Assembly (NCBI RefSeq): GCF_900104035.1
Contig: NZ_FNIT01000005.1
Span: 298,357-362,356, forward strand
Length of the DNA stretch: 64,000 bases
Direction: 5' to 3'
From: Aureimonas jatrophae
GTDB lineage: Bacteria > Pseudomonadota > Alphaproteobacteria > Rhizobiales > Rhizobiaceae
Below the pieces are notes generated by a model that did not search any database, was not told where the DNA came from, and saw only the letters and a list, made by a program, of their open reading frames with translations. This document shows positions 1 through 8,329 of the stretch, piece by piece; position 1 is the first letter of the stretch, and every line of letters starts with the position of its first letter. A program made the position numbers and the translations under genes.

Positions 1-1125
1 TTGTCGGAGCCCGGGCTCGGCGGTCCCTCGCCTGACCTAGCGGAGCGCCTGCGCCGCTGGCGAGCCGAGGATGGCGCACGCGCCCGCGACGCCGCAGCGC
101 TGGCGCGCAGGATCGCCGCCTCGGTGCCGGAGGGGGATCTCGGCCACCGCGAGAGCGACGCCGACCCGGCCCGCCTCCTCGCCCTCGCCTATCCCGACCG
201 GATCGCGATCCCGCGCGGCGCACCGGGGCAGTTCATCCTGTCCAACGGCCGCGGCGCGCGGATCGACGAGCGCGACGCCCTGGCGCGCGTCCCGGCCTTG
301 GTGGTGGCGGATCTCGGCGAAAGCGAGAACGCGCAGGCCCGCGTCGGAACGATCCGTGCGGCGGCCGTCCTCGACCGCGAGGCGCTGGACGCGATCCTGC
401 GTGCCCGCGCCGTGGAGGAAGACGCCGTGGTGTTCGACCCCGCTTCGCGCTCCGTGCGGGGACGGCGCCGGCGACGCCTGGGCCGCGCGATCCTGTCGGA
501 GCAGCCGATCGCGCTTCCCCCAGGAGAGGATGCGGGGCTCGCCCTCATGGACGGCGCCCGGAGCCTGGGGTTGAGGTCCCTGCCCTTCGACAACGAGACC
601 GAGCGTTTCCTGCGCCGGATGCGCTTTGCCGCGTCCGCCGAACCGGACTGGCCGGCCTTGGACGACGATGCGCTTCTGGCGGGTCTCGGTTCCTGGCTTC
701 TGCCCTATGTGCCGGGCGTGACCGCGCTCGGTGCGATCACGCCCGGCCAGTTGCGGACCGCGCTCCAGAGCCTCGTTCCACCCGGCACCCGGCTCGATGC
801 GCTCGCCCCCTCGCATTTCACCGCTCCCACCGGCCATGCGCATCCGATCCGCTACGAGAAGGACGGACCGGTGTTGGCGATCCGCGTCCAGGAGCTCTTC
901 GGACTGACGGTCCACCCGGCGATCGCAGGCGGGCGGCTGCCGTTGACGCTCGAGCTTCTCTCGCCCGCCTCGCGGCCGATCCAGATCACGAAGGACCTGC
1001 CCGCCTTTTGGGCCGGCTCCTGGCGCGACGTTCGAGCCGACCTGCGCGGTCGCTACCCGCGCCATCCCTGGCCAGAGGATCCCGCTGCCGCGCTGCCGAC
1101 GGCACGTGCCAAGCCGCGAGGCTGA
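1..1125 (+). CDS. hrpB: ATP-dependent helicase HrpB, C-terminal part (partial)
   Basis: This is the 3' end of a DEAH-box helicase of the HrpB family; the reading frame is open to the left edge, so the N-terminal helicase core lies outside the window. What is visible is the HrpB-specific C-terminal domain. Its end has the characteristic order of an L-F-G-L-T block, P-L-T-L-E-L-L-S-P, A-S-R-P-I-Q-I-T-x-D-L and W-x-G-S-W-x-x-V-R, then a Pro-rich tail ending R-Y-P-x-H-P-W-P. The family is about 820 residues long, so roughly 45 percent is present. The exact cellular role of bacterial HrpB is not settled; RNA-helicase activity is assumed from the family. The next gene, actS, starts within about 70 bases on the same strand. 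The TTG at position 1 is simply the first codon in the window, not a start. Confidence 0.9.
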   Translation: MSEPGLGGPSPDLAERLRRWRAEDGARARDAAALARRIAASVPEGDLGHRESDADPARLLALAYPDRIAIPRGAPGQFILSNGRGARIDERDALARVPALVVADLGESENAQARVGTIRAAAVLDREALDAILRARAVEEDAVVFDPASRSVRGRRRRRLGRAILSEQPIALPPGEDAGLALMDGARSLGLRSLPFDNETERFLRRMRFAASAEPDWPALDDDALLAGLGSWLLPYVPGVTALGAITPGQLRTALQSLVPPGTRLDALAPSHFTAPTGHAHPIRYEKDGPVLAIRVQELFGLTVHPAIAGGRLPLTLELLSPASRPIQITKDLPAFWAGSWRDVRADLRGRYPRHPWPEDPAAALPTARAKPRG

Positions 1126-1191
1126 CGCGGGCGCAAAGCGTTGATGCGCCGCATCTTTCCGCCGCTGAAGCTCGTGCTATCTGCGGTTCGC

Positions 1192-2580
1192 ATGATGAAC
1201 CGCTCCACCACCGCCGAGTTCGAACCGGGTCCGCCCGATTGGCCGGGGCGCGCGGCCGCCGAGCGGCTGCGGCTCGCCACGCTGACGCGCCTGCGCTGGC
1301 TCTCGGTCGGCGGACAGACGGCATCCTGCGTGTTTGTCGCCTGGGGGCTTTGGTATCCCTATCCGGTTTTCGCCTGCTTCGCGCTGATCGGCCTGTCGGT
1401 TGCGCTCAACATCGGCTTGTCGCTGCGTTTCCCGCGCAGCTACCGGCTGACACCCCGCGCCGCCGCGATCCTGCTTACCTACGACATCCTGCAACCCGCA
1501 GCCCTCCTGATGCTGACGGGCGGCGTCCAGAACCCGTTTGCGATCTTCCTGATCGTGCCGGTCGTGATCGCGGCTGCGACGCAGCCCGCCCGACTGACCG
1601 TCGCGCTCGGCGTGCTCGCGCTGCTGGCCGCAACCCTGTTGTCCTTCGCGCACCTGCCGGTTCCCTGGCCCCACGACGCGCCGTTCAACCTGCCGCTCCC
1701 CTATCTTGGCGGCCTGTGGTTCGCGCTGGTGACGATGCTGGTCTTCTCGGCCTTCTACGTTCATCGCGTCGCCGCCGAGGCGCGGATGTTGTCGGACGCG
1801 TTGGCGGCAACCGAACTCGTTCTCCAGCGCGAGCAGCACCTTTCCGCCCTCGACGGGCTGGCCGCAGCCGCCGCCCATGAACTCGGCACGCCGCTCGCCA
1901 CGATCGCGCTCGTCGCCAAGGAGATGGGTCGCACGACCCAAAGCGGCGACCCGTTGCGCGAGGACGTCGATCTCCTGATCACGCAGACCGAGCGCTGCCG
2001 CGAGATCCTGAAGCGTTTGTCGACCCTTTCGTCCTCGTCCGAGGAGCATATGGCCCGACTGCCGCTTCCCTCGCTGGTCGAAGAGATCGCCTCGCCCCAC
2101 CGTCATTTCGGCGTGACGATCCGCGTCGAGGGCCGGTACCGCGAGGGTCCGGAACCGGTGATGCGGCGCAACGCCGGTATTCTCTACGGTCTCGGCAACA
2201 TCGTGGAGAACGCCGTCGACTTCGCGTCCGGCGAGGTCGTGATCGATCTCAGCTGGTCCGCGGAGCGCGTCGAGATCACGGTGCGCGACGACGGGCCCGG
2301 CTTTCCGCCCGAGGTGCTGGGCCGTATCGGCGACCCCTACATGGCGACGCGCGAGGCGGGCCCGCGCAACTCCGGTGGCGGGCTGGGCCTCGGGCTTTTC
2401 ATCGCCAAGACGCTTCTGGAACGTTCGGGGGCCCGGATACATTTCGCCAACAGATCGGAAAGCGACGGACCCGGTGCCAGCGTTTCCGTTTCGTGGGCGC
2501 GGGCAGGTCTGGACGTGCCGCATCGCGAAAGCGGCGCGCCCATCACGCCGGAGGACGCCTTCGTCGCCCCCTCCCGGTGA
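1192..2580 (+). CDS. actS: Redox-sensing histidine kinase ActS (RegB/PrrB family)
   Basis: Membrane sensor kinase of the RegB/PrrB/ActS family, which reads respiratory redox state and phosphorylates ActR/RegA. The N-terminal half has about six hydrophobic membrane segments. It contains the quinone-site heptapeptide pattern G-G-x-x-N-P-F (GGVQNPF). The dimerisation/phosphoacceptor box is A-A-H-E-L-G-T-P-L-A-T-I. The conserved redox cysteine sits in E-R-C-R-E-I-L. The ATPase domain shows N-box (N-I-V-E-N-A-V), D-D-G-P-G-F and G-G-G-L-G-L-G-L-F. I chose the ATG at 1192, giving about 462 residues; an in-frame TTG at 1141 would add 17 residues, and neither has a strong Shine-Dalgarno sequence. Its partner actR begins 63 bases downstream, a typical two-gene redox regulon module. 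Confidence 0.93.
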   Translation: MMNRSTTAEFEPGPPDWPGRAAAERLRLATLTRLRWLSVGGQTASCVFVAWGLWYPYPVFACFALIGLSVALNIGLSLRFPRSYRLTPRAAAILLTYDILQPAALLMLTGGVQNPFAIFLIVPVVIAAATQPARLTVALGVLALLAATLLSFAHLPVPWPHDAPFNLPLPYLGGLWFALVTMLVFSAFYVHRVAAEARMLSDALAATELVLQREQHLSALDGLAAAAAHELGTPLATIALVAKEMGRTTQSGDPLREDVDLLITQTERCREILKRLSTLSSSSEEHMARLPLPSLVEEIASPHRHFGVTIRVEGRYREGPEPVMRRNAGILYGLGNIVENAVDFASGEVVIDLSWSAERVEITVRDDGPGFPPEVLGRIGDPYMATREAGPRNSGGGLGLGLFIAKTLLERSGARIHFANRSESDGPGASVSVSWARAGLDVPHRESGAPITPEDAFVAPSR

Positions 2581-2643
2581 CCCGTCGAAACGTTGAAAAT
2601 GCGTGTCCGCGTAGCCATCTTCGGTATCGAAGGGAGTGATGTG

Positions 2644-3219
2644 ATGCTGATCGAACATCAAGGCGCGACACCGGCGCCGATGCGGCTTCCCGAGGGCGAC
2701 CGCTCGATTCTTCTCGTGGACGACGATCGTCCGTTCGTGACCCGGCTGGCGCGTGCCTTCGAGCAGCGGGGCTTCGATGTCTGCACGGCGGAAAGCGTGA
2801 ATGAGGGCGTGGCGGCGTTGCGCTCGAGCGCACCGGCCTACGCCGTGGTCGATATGCGGCTGGGCGCTGGAAACGGTCTGGACGTGATCGAGGCGCTGCG
2901 CCGCGCGCGGCCCGACGCCCGGGTCGTGGTGCTCACCGGCTACGGCAACATCGCGACCGCGGTCACGGCGGTGAAGCTCGGCGCGATCGACTATCTCGCC
3001 AAGCCGGCCGACGCCGACGAGGTGATCGGCGCGCTGATGCGCGACCCCGACACCAAGGCCGAGCCGCCCGAGAACCCGATGTCCGCCGACCGGATCCGCT
3101 GGGAACACATCCAGCGCGTCTACGAGCTTTGCGACCGCAACGTGTCCGAGACGGCCCGCCGCCTCTCGATGCACCGCCGCACGCTCCAACGCATCCTCGC
3201 CAAGCGCGCGCCGCGCTGA
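2644..3219 (+). CDS. actR: Redox response regulator ActR (RegA/PrrA family)
   Basis: Response regulator partner of ActS. A receiver domain (I-L-L-V-D-D-D near the start, phosphoacceptor Asp in V-V-D-M-R-L-G, and Lys in L-A-K-P) is followed by a proline-containing linker. A Fis-type helix-turn-helix ends the protein, with the family hallmark E-T-A-R-R-L-x-M-H-R-R-T-L-Q-R-I-L-A-K-R. Orthologues control respiration, carbon and nitrogen metabolism or acid tolerance according to redox state. I place the start at ATG 2644 because a Shine-Dalgarno AAGGGAG lies at 2630-2636, seven bases upstream; a GTG immediately before it is also possible. Length is 191 residues, normal for RegA. The operon appears to end at the strong hairpin at 3250-3282. 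Confidence 0.94.
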   Translation: MLIEHQGATPAPMRLPEGDRSILLVDDDRPFVTRLARAFEQRGFDVCTAESVNEGVAALRSSAPAYAVVDMRLGAGNGLDVIEALRRARPDARVVVLTGYGNIATAVTAVKLGAIDYLAKPADADEVIGALMRDPDTKAEPPENPMSADRIRWEHIQRVYELCDRNVSETARRLSMHRRTLQRILAKRAPR

Positions 3220-3249
3220 CGGGCCGTCCCGGTCGTGAAGTGTTTCCGT

Positions 3250-3282
3250 ATGCAAAAGGGGCCCGAGTGGCCCCTTTTGCAT
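3250..3282. terminator. Strong bidirectional hairpin terminator after actR / mmcB
   Basis: A perfect 14-bp stem (3250-3263 with 3269-3282) encloses a 5-base loop. The stem carries AAAAGGGG on one side and CCCCTTTT on the other, so each direction gives a GC core followed by a T-run. It lies between the convergent actR and mmcB genes and can serve both. A very similar hairpin occurs at 44880-44905. Confidence 0.8.
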
Positions 3283-3365
3283 GCAAGACGCATCCGCAGG
3301 GCCCATGCATCGGGATCATGCCCGGCGCGATCGAGGACGAACACTCGCTCCGGTGATCCGGTCGC

Positions 3366-3872
3366 CTACTCGTCCGCGTCCGGCAGGCCGCTGAGCGCGG
3401 CACCGTTGGCGATCCATTCCGCACGCAGAAGACGGTCGGCGGAAAGGCGAGCGAGGCGCAGGGTCAGCGCCTTGCGAGCAGGCGCGCCGAGCCGATGCTC
3501 GGGCGCCTCGCGGATCATCTCGGCGCCGTAGCCGTCCGACAGCATGAGACCGCACTCGTCCGGGAAGATGTCGAGCGGCACCCCGGGATGGGTCGCGAAA
3601 TAAAGCCGGTCGCAGTGCAGACGGTATTCGGGCCATTTGCGGTCGCTGCGAAAGTCTTCGATCGAGGACTTGATCTCGACGATCAGCACGTCGCCCTTCT
3701 CGCCGATGCCGATCAGATCGGCACGCCGGCCGCCGCTCAGCGGGATCTCGGGCAGAACCGAGACGCGCATCTTCATGAGAAGCCGCTGCACGCCGCGCCG
3801 CACCAAGAGCGCGCGTTCGGATTGGCGCCCGTCGATCATCGGATCACGGGCGCGAAGGGAGACGAGAGGCAT
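3366..3872 (-). CDS. MmcB-family DNA repair protein
   Basis: A 168-residue protein of the MmcB family, alphaproteobacterial proteins induced by DNA damage and tied to mitomycin-C resistance in Caulobacter. The central stretch G-R-R-A-D-L-I-G-I-G followed by V-L-I-V-E-I-K-S-S has the D-x(n)-E-x-K pattern of the PD-(D/E)xK nuclease-like fold. It is followed by D-F-R-S-D-x-K-W-x-E-Y, a family signature. The start is ATG at 3872; a second Met ten residues inside (before I-D-G-R-Q-S) is an alternative. It is monocistronic, convergent with actR and separated from it by the 3250-3282 hairpin. Confidence 0.86.
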   Translation of the reverse strand: MPLVSLRARDPMIDGRQSERALLVRRGVQRLLMKMRVSVLPEIPLSGGRRADLIGIGEKGDVLIVEIKSSIEDFRSDRKWPEYRLHCDRLYFATHPGVPLDIFPDECGLMLSDGYGAEMIREAPEHRLGAPARKALTLRLARLSADRLLRAEWIANGAALSGLPDADE

Positions 3873-3942
3873 GGGAAATCGTTAACGCTTTCCCGCGTCC
3901 CGCTTCAAGACCGCCGCCTGCGACCAACAGGCCCGCCGTCCG

Positions 3943-4350
3943 TCAGGCCGGCCGAGCCATCCGGATCGTGACGTCGGATGCGTCTTCCAGCATGGGGCAG
4001 TCCGGTGCCGGCTCGTCGGCCTTGCGGGACGCCAGGGCGGCCAGCGCTCGCTTCAGCGACAGGAGCTGCTCGATCTTGCCGTCGATCTCCGCCAGCCGGC
4101 GGTGGACGTGACGCGTGGTCTCCACGTTGCAGGAGGAGGGCCCGTAGAGCGCGAGGAGCCGACGGGCCTCATCGGTCGTGAAGCCTAGCGAACGCAGGCG
4201 CTGGAGAAACCGCAGGATATGGACGTCGCGCTCGGCATAGTCGCGATAGCCGTTCGCGGCCCGGGCAGGCGCGAGCAGCCCGACCTCCTCGTAGTAGCGG
4301 ATGGTCTTGGGCGGCAGTCCGGACCGTCGGGCCGCCTCACCGATATTCAT
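3943..4350 (-). CDS. MerR-family transcriptional regulator (CueR/HmrR/PbrR-like)
   Basis: A 135-residue MerR-type regulator. The N-terminal winged helix-turn-helix (M-N-I-G-E-A-A-R-R-S-G-x-P-x-K-T-I-R-Y-Y-E-E-x-G-L-L) is followed by the long dimerisation helix (E-I-D-G-K-I-E-Q-L-L-S-L). The start used is the ATG that begins this domain; the frame stays open 22 residues upstream, but that extension does not resemble the family. Metal-sensing residues are mixed. The C-terminal D-C-P motif matches the second CueR cysteine, but the position eight residues earlier, normally Cys, is Lys. A Cys sits near the start of the dimerisation helix, as in Pb/Cd/Zn sensors. The metal is therefore uncertain. 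No metal exporter adjoins it; the divergent neighbour is an L,D-transpeptidase. Confidence 0.82.
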   Translation of the reverse strand: MNIGEAARRSGLPPKTIRYYEEVGLLAPARAANGYRDYAERDVHILRFLQRLRSLGFTTDEARRLLALYGPSSCNVETTRHVHRRLAEIDGKIEQLLSLKRALAALASRKADEPAPDCPMLEDASDVTIRMARPA

Positions 4351-4590
4351 GCCAAGCCCCCGGAACAGCAGCCTTTTCAGCCGGTCCGTTGTGCAAATGC
4401 CGCACAGGTCGGGCAAGTCAACTGTGTCGAGCGGGCAACAAGATTTCCTTAAGCATGACGCGCTCTACTCCGGCCGTTGCCTCGCGATTCACGGCGGCGT
4501 ACCAGGGTTGCGGTCCCGCTGCGGGCGCTCCTGGTCCCTCGTCGCGACCGCCCGGCCGCTCGACCCAACAGCCGTACCGGACGCCCGCCC

Positions 4591-5379
4591 ATGATCGCCT
4601 CCCGACTGCCTCTCCTCGGCGTCTCCCTTCTTGCCATGATGGCGCTCGGCGCCTGCTCGACCACGCAGCGCGCGGCGCTCGCGCCGGCCGCCCCCATGGC
4701 CCAGGCCTTCGTGTCGCCCTCGCCCGCCGAGCAGATGAACTGGGGCGGACCGCTCGGGCCCGTCGAGCTGACCGCCTATGCCTCGATCGAGGACGGCGGG
4801 TTCAAGCTTCCGGCCATTCCGACCAACAAGGTCGACCCGCAGTTCCTGCGCCAGCGCGTCGTCTACAACGGCGAGGGCTTCGAGCCGGGCACCGTTGTAG
4901 TCGATACCAAGAGCCACTTCCTCTACGTGATCGAGCCGCGCGGCACGGCGATGCGCTACGGCATCGGCGTCGGCAAGGCGGGCTTCGCCTGGGCCGGCGA
5001 GGCCGAGATCAAGGACAAGCAGCACTGGCCGAAGTGGTTTCCGCCGGTCGAGATGATCGCGCGCCGTCCCGAGCTCAAGCCCTACGGCAACGAGGTCGGC
5101 ATGAATCCCGGCCTGCAGAACCCGCTCGGCGCCCGCGCCCTCTACCTCTACCAGGGCAACAAGGACACGCTCTACCGCCTGCACGGCACGCCGGAATGGT
5201 GGTCGATCGGCAAGTCCATGTCGTCGGGCTGCATCCGCCTGATCAACCAGGACATCGTCGATCTCTACGACCGCGTGCCGATGAACGCGCGCGTGATCGT
5301 GCTCCAGGGCAACGACAGGCTCGAGGACTATCGTGGGGGCCGTCGCATCGCGCAAGGCGCGGCGAAGACCGCCTCGTAA
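4591..5379 (+). CDS. L,D-transpeptidase lipoprotein (YkuD/ErfK family)
   Basis: Secreted cell-wall enzyme that forms 3-3 cross-links in peptidoglycan or attaches proteins to it. The N-terminus is a lipoprotein signal peptide with lipobox L-G-A-C at about residue 20, so it should be membrane-anchored facing the periplasm. The YkuD catalytic region has H-G-T-P followed by M-S-S-G-C-I-R-L, containing the nucleophilic Cys and the SHGC-type pattern. The ATG at 4591 starts the signal peptide directly; the upstream extension to 4477 is rejected because it has no signal character. Length is 262 residues. A canonical rho-independent terminator follows at 5413. Confidence 0.9.
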   Translation: MIASRLPLLGVSLLAMMALGACSTTQRAALAPAAPMAQAFVSPSPAEQMNWGGPLGPVELTAYASIEDGGFKLPAIPTNKVDPQFLRQRVVYNGEGFEPGTVVVDTKSHFLYVIEPRGTAMRYGIGVGKAGFAWAGEAEIKDKQHWPKWFPPVEMIARRPELKPYGNEVGMNPGLQNPLGARALYLYQGNKDTLYRLHGTPEWWSIGKSMSSGCIRLINQDIVDLYDRVPMNARVIVLQGNDRLEDYRGGRRIAQGAAKTAS

Positions 5380-5412
5380 GGCTCACAGTTTCGAAGCGGG
5401 GGACCCGCTGAT

Positions 5413-5447
5413 GGCCGGGCGTCTCGGGGGAGACGTCCGGCCTTTTT
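5413..5447 (+). terminator. Rho-independent terminator after the L,D-transpeptidase gene
   Basis: A 12-bp stem (5413-5424 pairs with 5431-5442, one G-T wobble) with a 6-base loop, followed directly by TTTTT. Confidence 0.85.
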
Positions 5448-5467
5448 CTTGGATGGCATGAGGACGC

Positions 5468-5917
5468 TCAGCCCGTACCGAGGCTGGCCAGCGTCGCAGC
5501 GGCTAGCGCCGCGTAGCGCAGGCCCTTGCCGAGGCCGACGAGAGCGACGAAGCGGCCGAGCGGAACCTGAAGCATGCCGGCGACAACCGTCAGCGCATCG
5601 CCCACCACCGGCAGCCAGGTGAACATGAGGGCTGGCAGGCCGAAGCGTTGGAACCAGCCTGCGGCCCGCTCGAGCTTGTCGGAGGACACGGGAAACCAGC
5701 GCCGGTGGCTTTGGGCCGCTAGGGTGCGGCCGCAGACCCAGTTCACGACGCCGCCGAGCGTGTTGCCAAGCGTCGCGACCGCGACCAGCCACCAGGGGTC
5801 GCCCGTGCCGGACACGAGGAGGCCGACGAGCACCGCCTCCGACGACGCCGGAAATAGCGTCGCGGCGACAAGGGCGCTCGCAAACAGCGCCGCATAGGCC
5901 GAGAGTTCGGCGGTCAC
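5468..5917 (-). CDS. YqaA-like VTT-domain inner-membrane protein
   Basis: A 149-residue integral membrane protein of the small YqaA branch of the DedA/VTT (SNARE-associated) superfamily, proposed lipid scramblase or transport relatives. It has about four hydrophobic segments. The family features F-P-A-S-S-E and G-N-T-L-G-G-x-x-N-W and a re-entrant-loop-like R-F-G-x-P-A-L-x-x-x-W-L-P-x-x-G-D are present. The start is GTG at 5917, without an obvious Shine-Dalgarno sequence. It lies 36 bases downstream of malate synthase on the same strand and may be transcribed with it. Function beyond the family level cannot be read from the sequence. Confidence 0.82.
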   Translation of the reverse strand: MTAELSAYAALFASALVAATLFPASSEAVLVGLLVSGTGDPWWLVAVATLGNTLGGVVNWVCGRTLAAQSHRRWFPVSSDKLERAAGWFQRFGLPALMFTWLPVVGDALTVVAGMLQVPLGRFVALVGLGKGLRYAALAAATLASLGTG

Positions 5918-5953
5918 GAGAGGCCGGCTGCTGCCGGCCTCGCCGGACAGGCG

Positions 5954-8134
5954 TCAGGCGCCAAGCTGCGCCTTGCGCTCCTGGCGACGGCGATGAAGCA
6001 CGGGCTCGGTGTAGCCGTTCGGCTGCTCGCGACCCTTGAGCACGAGATCGAGCGCGGCCTGGAAGGCGACCGAGCGGTCGAAGTCGGCCGCCATCGGATG
6101 ATAGAGCGGATCGCCCGCGTTCTGCCGGTCGACGACGCCGGCCATGCGCCGCAGGGTCTCCACCACCTGTGCCTCCGTCACGACGCCGTGGCGCAGCCAG
6201 TTGGCGATGTGCTGCGAGGAGATGCGCAGCGTGGCGCGGTCCTCCATGAGGCCGACATCGTTGATGTCGGGCACCTTGGAACAGCCGACGCCCTGGTCGA
6301 TCCAGCGCACGACGTAGCCGAGGATCCCTTGCGCGTTGTTGTCGAGCTCGGCCTGGACGTCCTCGGGGCTCCAGTTCGGGCGTACCGCGATCGGGATCGT
6401 CAGGATCTCGGAGAGCTTGGTGCGCGTCTCGCCCTCGAGCTTCGCCTGCACGGCCGCCACGTCGACCTCGTGGTAGTGCGTGGCATGCAGCGTCGCGGCG
6501 GTCGGGCTCGGCACCCAAGCCGTGTTGGCGCCGCTCCGGGGATGGCCGATCTTCTGCTGGAGCATGTCGGCCATCTTGTCGGGCATGGCCCACATGCCCT
6601 TGCCGATCTGGGCATGGCCCTTGAGGCCGCTAGCGAGCCCCGTGTCGACGTTGCGGTCCTCGTAGGCCTTGATCCAGGTCGCCTGGCGCATGTCGCCCTT
6701 GCGGATCATGGGCCCGAGTTCCATCGAGGTATGGATCTCGTCGCCGGTCCGGTCGAGGAAGCCGGTGTTGATGAATACGACGCGGTGGCGTGCCCGGCGA
6801 ATGCACTCCGACAGGTTCACCGTAGTGCGGCGCTCCTCGTCCATGATGCCCATCTTGACCGTGTAGGGCTCGAGGCCGAGGGCGGACTCGACGCGCGAGA
6901 AGGTCTCGTCGGCGAATTCCACCTCGTCGGGCCCGTGCATCTTGGGCTTCACGACGTAGATCGAGCCGGCGCGCGAGTTGCGAGGCCCTTCCGTCTTGCG
7001 CAGATCGTGCATGGCGCAGAGCACCGTGAACATCGCGTCGAGCAGCCCTTCCGGCGCCTCCTGCCCGTCAGCCATGAGCACGGCCGGGTTGGTCATCAGG
7101 TGGCCGACGTTGCGCACCAGCATGAGCGAGCGACCGGGCAGCGTCAGCTGCGAGCCGTCGGGCGCGGTGTAGACACGATCGCTGTTGAGCCGGCGCGTCA
7201 CGCTCTCGCTGCCCTTCTGGAACGTGTCGGCGAGGTCGCCGCGCATCAAACCCAGCCAGTTGCGATAGACGGCGACCTTGTCCTCGGCGTCGACCGCGGC
7301 GACCGAGTCCTCGCAGTCCTGGATCGTGGTGACGGCCGATTCCAGGACGACGTCGGCGATACCGGCCGGATCGGTCGAGCCGATCGGCGAGGTGCGGTCG
7401 ATCACCACCTCGGCATGAAGGCCGTGCGTCGCGAGCAGCAGCGCGGTCGGGGCGTCGACCTCGCCGCGATAGCCGGCGAACTGCGCGGGATCGGCAAGCG
7501 GCACCTGGCGCGCGTCCTCGAGCGTCGCAAGAAGGCGTCCCTTCTCGACGTGAAAGGCGCGCGCATCGCTCCAGGACGCCCCGTTCAGCGGCGCGGACCG
7601 GTCGAGGAAGTCGCGCGCCCAACGCACGACGCGCTCGCCGCGCTTCGGGTTGTAGGCGCGCCCGCCGCGCTCCGCCCCGCCATCCTCCGAGATCGCGTCG
7701 GTCCCGTAGAGCGCATCGTAGAGCGAGCCCCAGCGGGCATTCGCCGCGTTCAGGGCGAAACGGGCGTTGAGGACCGGCACCACGAGCTGCGGACCGGCGA
7801 TGCTCGCGATCTCGGGATCGACGTTGTCGGTCTCCACCGCGAAGGGCGCGCCCTCGGGCACGATGTAGCCGATCTCGCGCAGGAAGGCTTCGGCAGCCTC
7901 GCCGTTCACCGCGCTTCCCTGGTTCTGGCGGCACCAGTCGTCGATCCGCGCCTGCAACGTGTCGCGTGTCGCCAGAAGCTCGCGGTTGCGAGGACCGAGA
8001 TCCTGCAGAAGCTCGGACAGGGAGCGCCAGAAGCGGTCCGCCTCGATGCCGGTCCCGGGCAAGGCCTCGTCCTCGGCAAAGCGGCGAAGCTCGGCGGCGA
8101 CGCGCAGGGAATGGATCTCGCTATACTGTGTCAT
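5954..8134 (-). CDS. glcB: Malate synthase G
   Basis: Cytosolic enzyme condensing glyoxylate with acetyl-CoA to malate, the second step of the glyoxylate bypass and of glycolate/glyoxylate use. Length 726 residues matches the G isoform (about 720-730). Recognisable blocks are [14 protein letters not shown] near residue 120, E-D-S-V-A-A-V-D, the Mg/glyoxylate region [32 protein letters not shown] and the C-terminal catalytic-Asp region [12 protein letters not shown] at 8134 has a purine-rich GAGAGGGA about 4 bases upstream. It diverges from the 5'-nucleotidase gene across a 195-base promoter region. Confidence 0.97.
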   Translation of the reverse strand: MTQYSEIHSLRVAAELRRFAEDEALPGTGIEADRFWRSLSELLQDLGPRNRELLATRDTLQARIDDWCRQNQGSAVNGEAAEAFLREIGYIVPEGAPFAVETDNVDPEIASIAGPQLVVPVLNARFALNAANARWGSLYDALYGTDAISEDGGAERGGRAYNPKRGERVVRWARDFLDRSAPLNGASWSDARAFHVEKGRLLATLEDARQVPLADPAQFAGYRGEVDAPTALLLATHGLHAEVVIDRTSPIGSTDPAGIADVVLESAVTTIQDCEDSVAAVDAEDKVAVYRNWLGLMRGDLADTFQKGSESVTRRLNSDRVYTAPDGSQLTLPGRSLMLVRNVGHLMTNPAVLMADGQEAPEGLLDAMFTVLCAMHDLRKTEGPRNSRAGSIYVVKPKMHGPDEVEFADETFSRVESALGLEPYTVKMGIMDEERRTTVNLSECIRRARHRVVFINTGFLDRTGDEIHTSMELGPMIRKGDMRQATWIKAYEDRNVDTGLASGLKGHAQIGKGMWAMPDKMADMLQQKIGHPRSGANTAWVPSPTAATLHATHYHEVDVAAVQAKLEGETRTKLSEILTIPIAVRPNWSPEDVQAELDNNAQGILGYVVRWIDQGVGCSKVPDINDVGLMEDRATLRISSQHIANWLRHGVVTEAQVVETLRRMAGVVDRQNAGDPLYHPMAADFDRSVAFQAALDLVLKGREQPNGYTEPVLHRRRQERKAQLGA

Positions 8135-8329
8135 GGGTCCCTCTCCCGTTTCCGGATGCGTCGGTCCGATGCGGCGCGTCGCCTGTCGTGCCGGGTGTCC
8201 CGCATCGCCGGGTGCGGTGTCAAACGGACTTTACCGATCCCTCGTAAGTCAGGCTGCGCTTCGCGGTTGCCAAACCGGCGACGCGGCGACCACACTGGCC
8301 CCCGCATCTTTCAAAGGACACGATCCACG

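Noticed and set aside
1177..3306. A 709-codon minus-strand frame under actS-actR
   Set aside because: Both sense genes have strong family motifs; the antisense frame has none.
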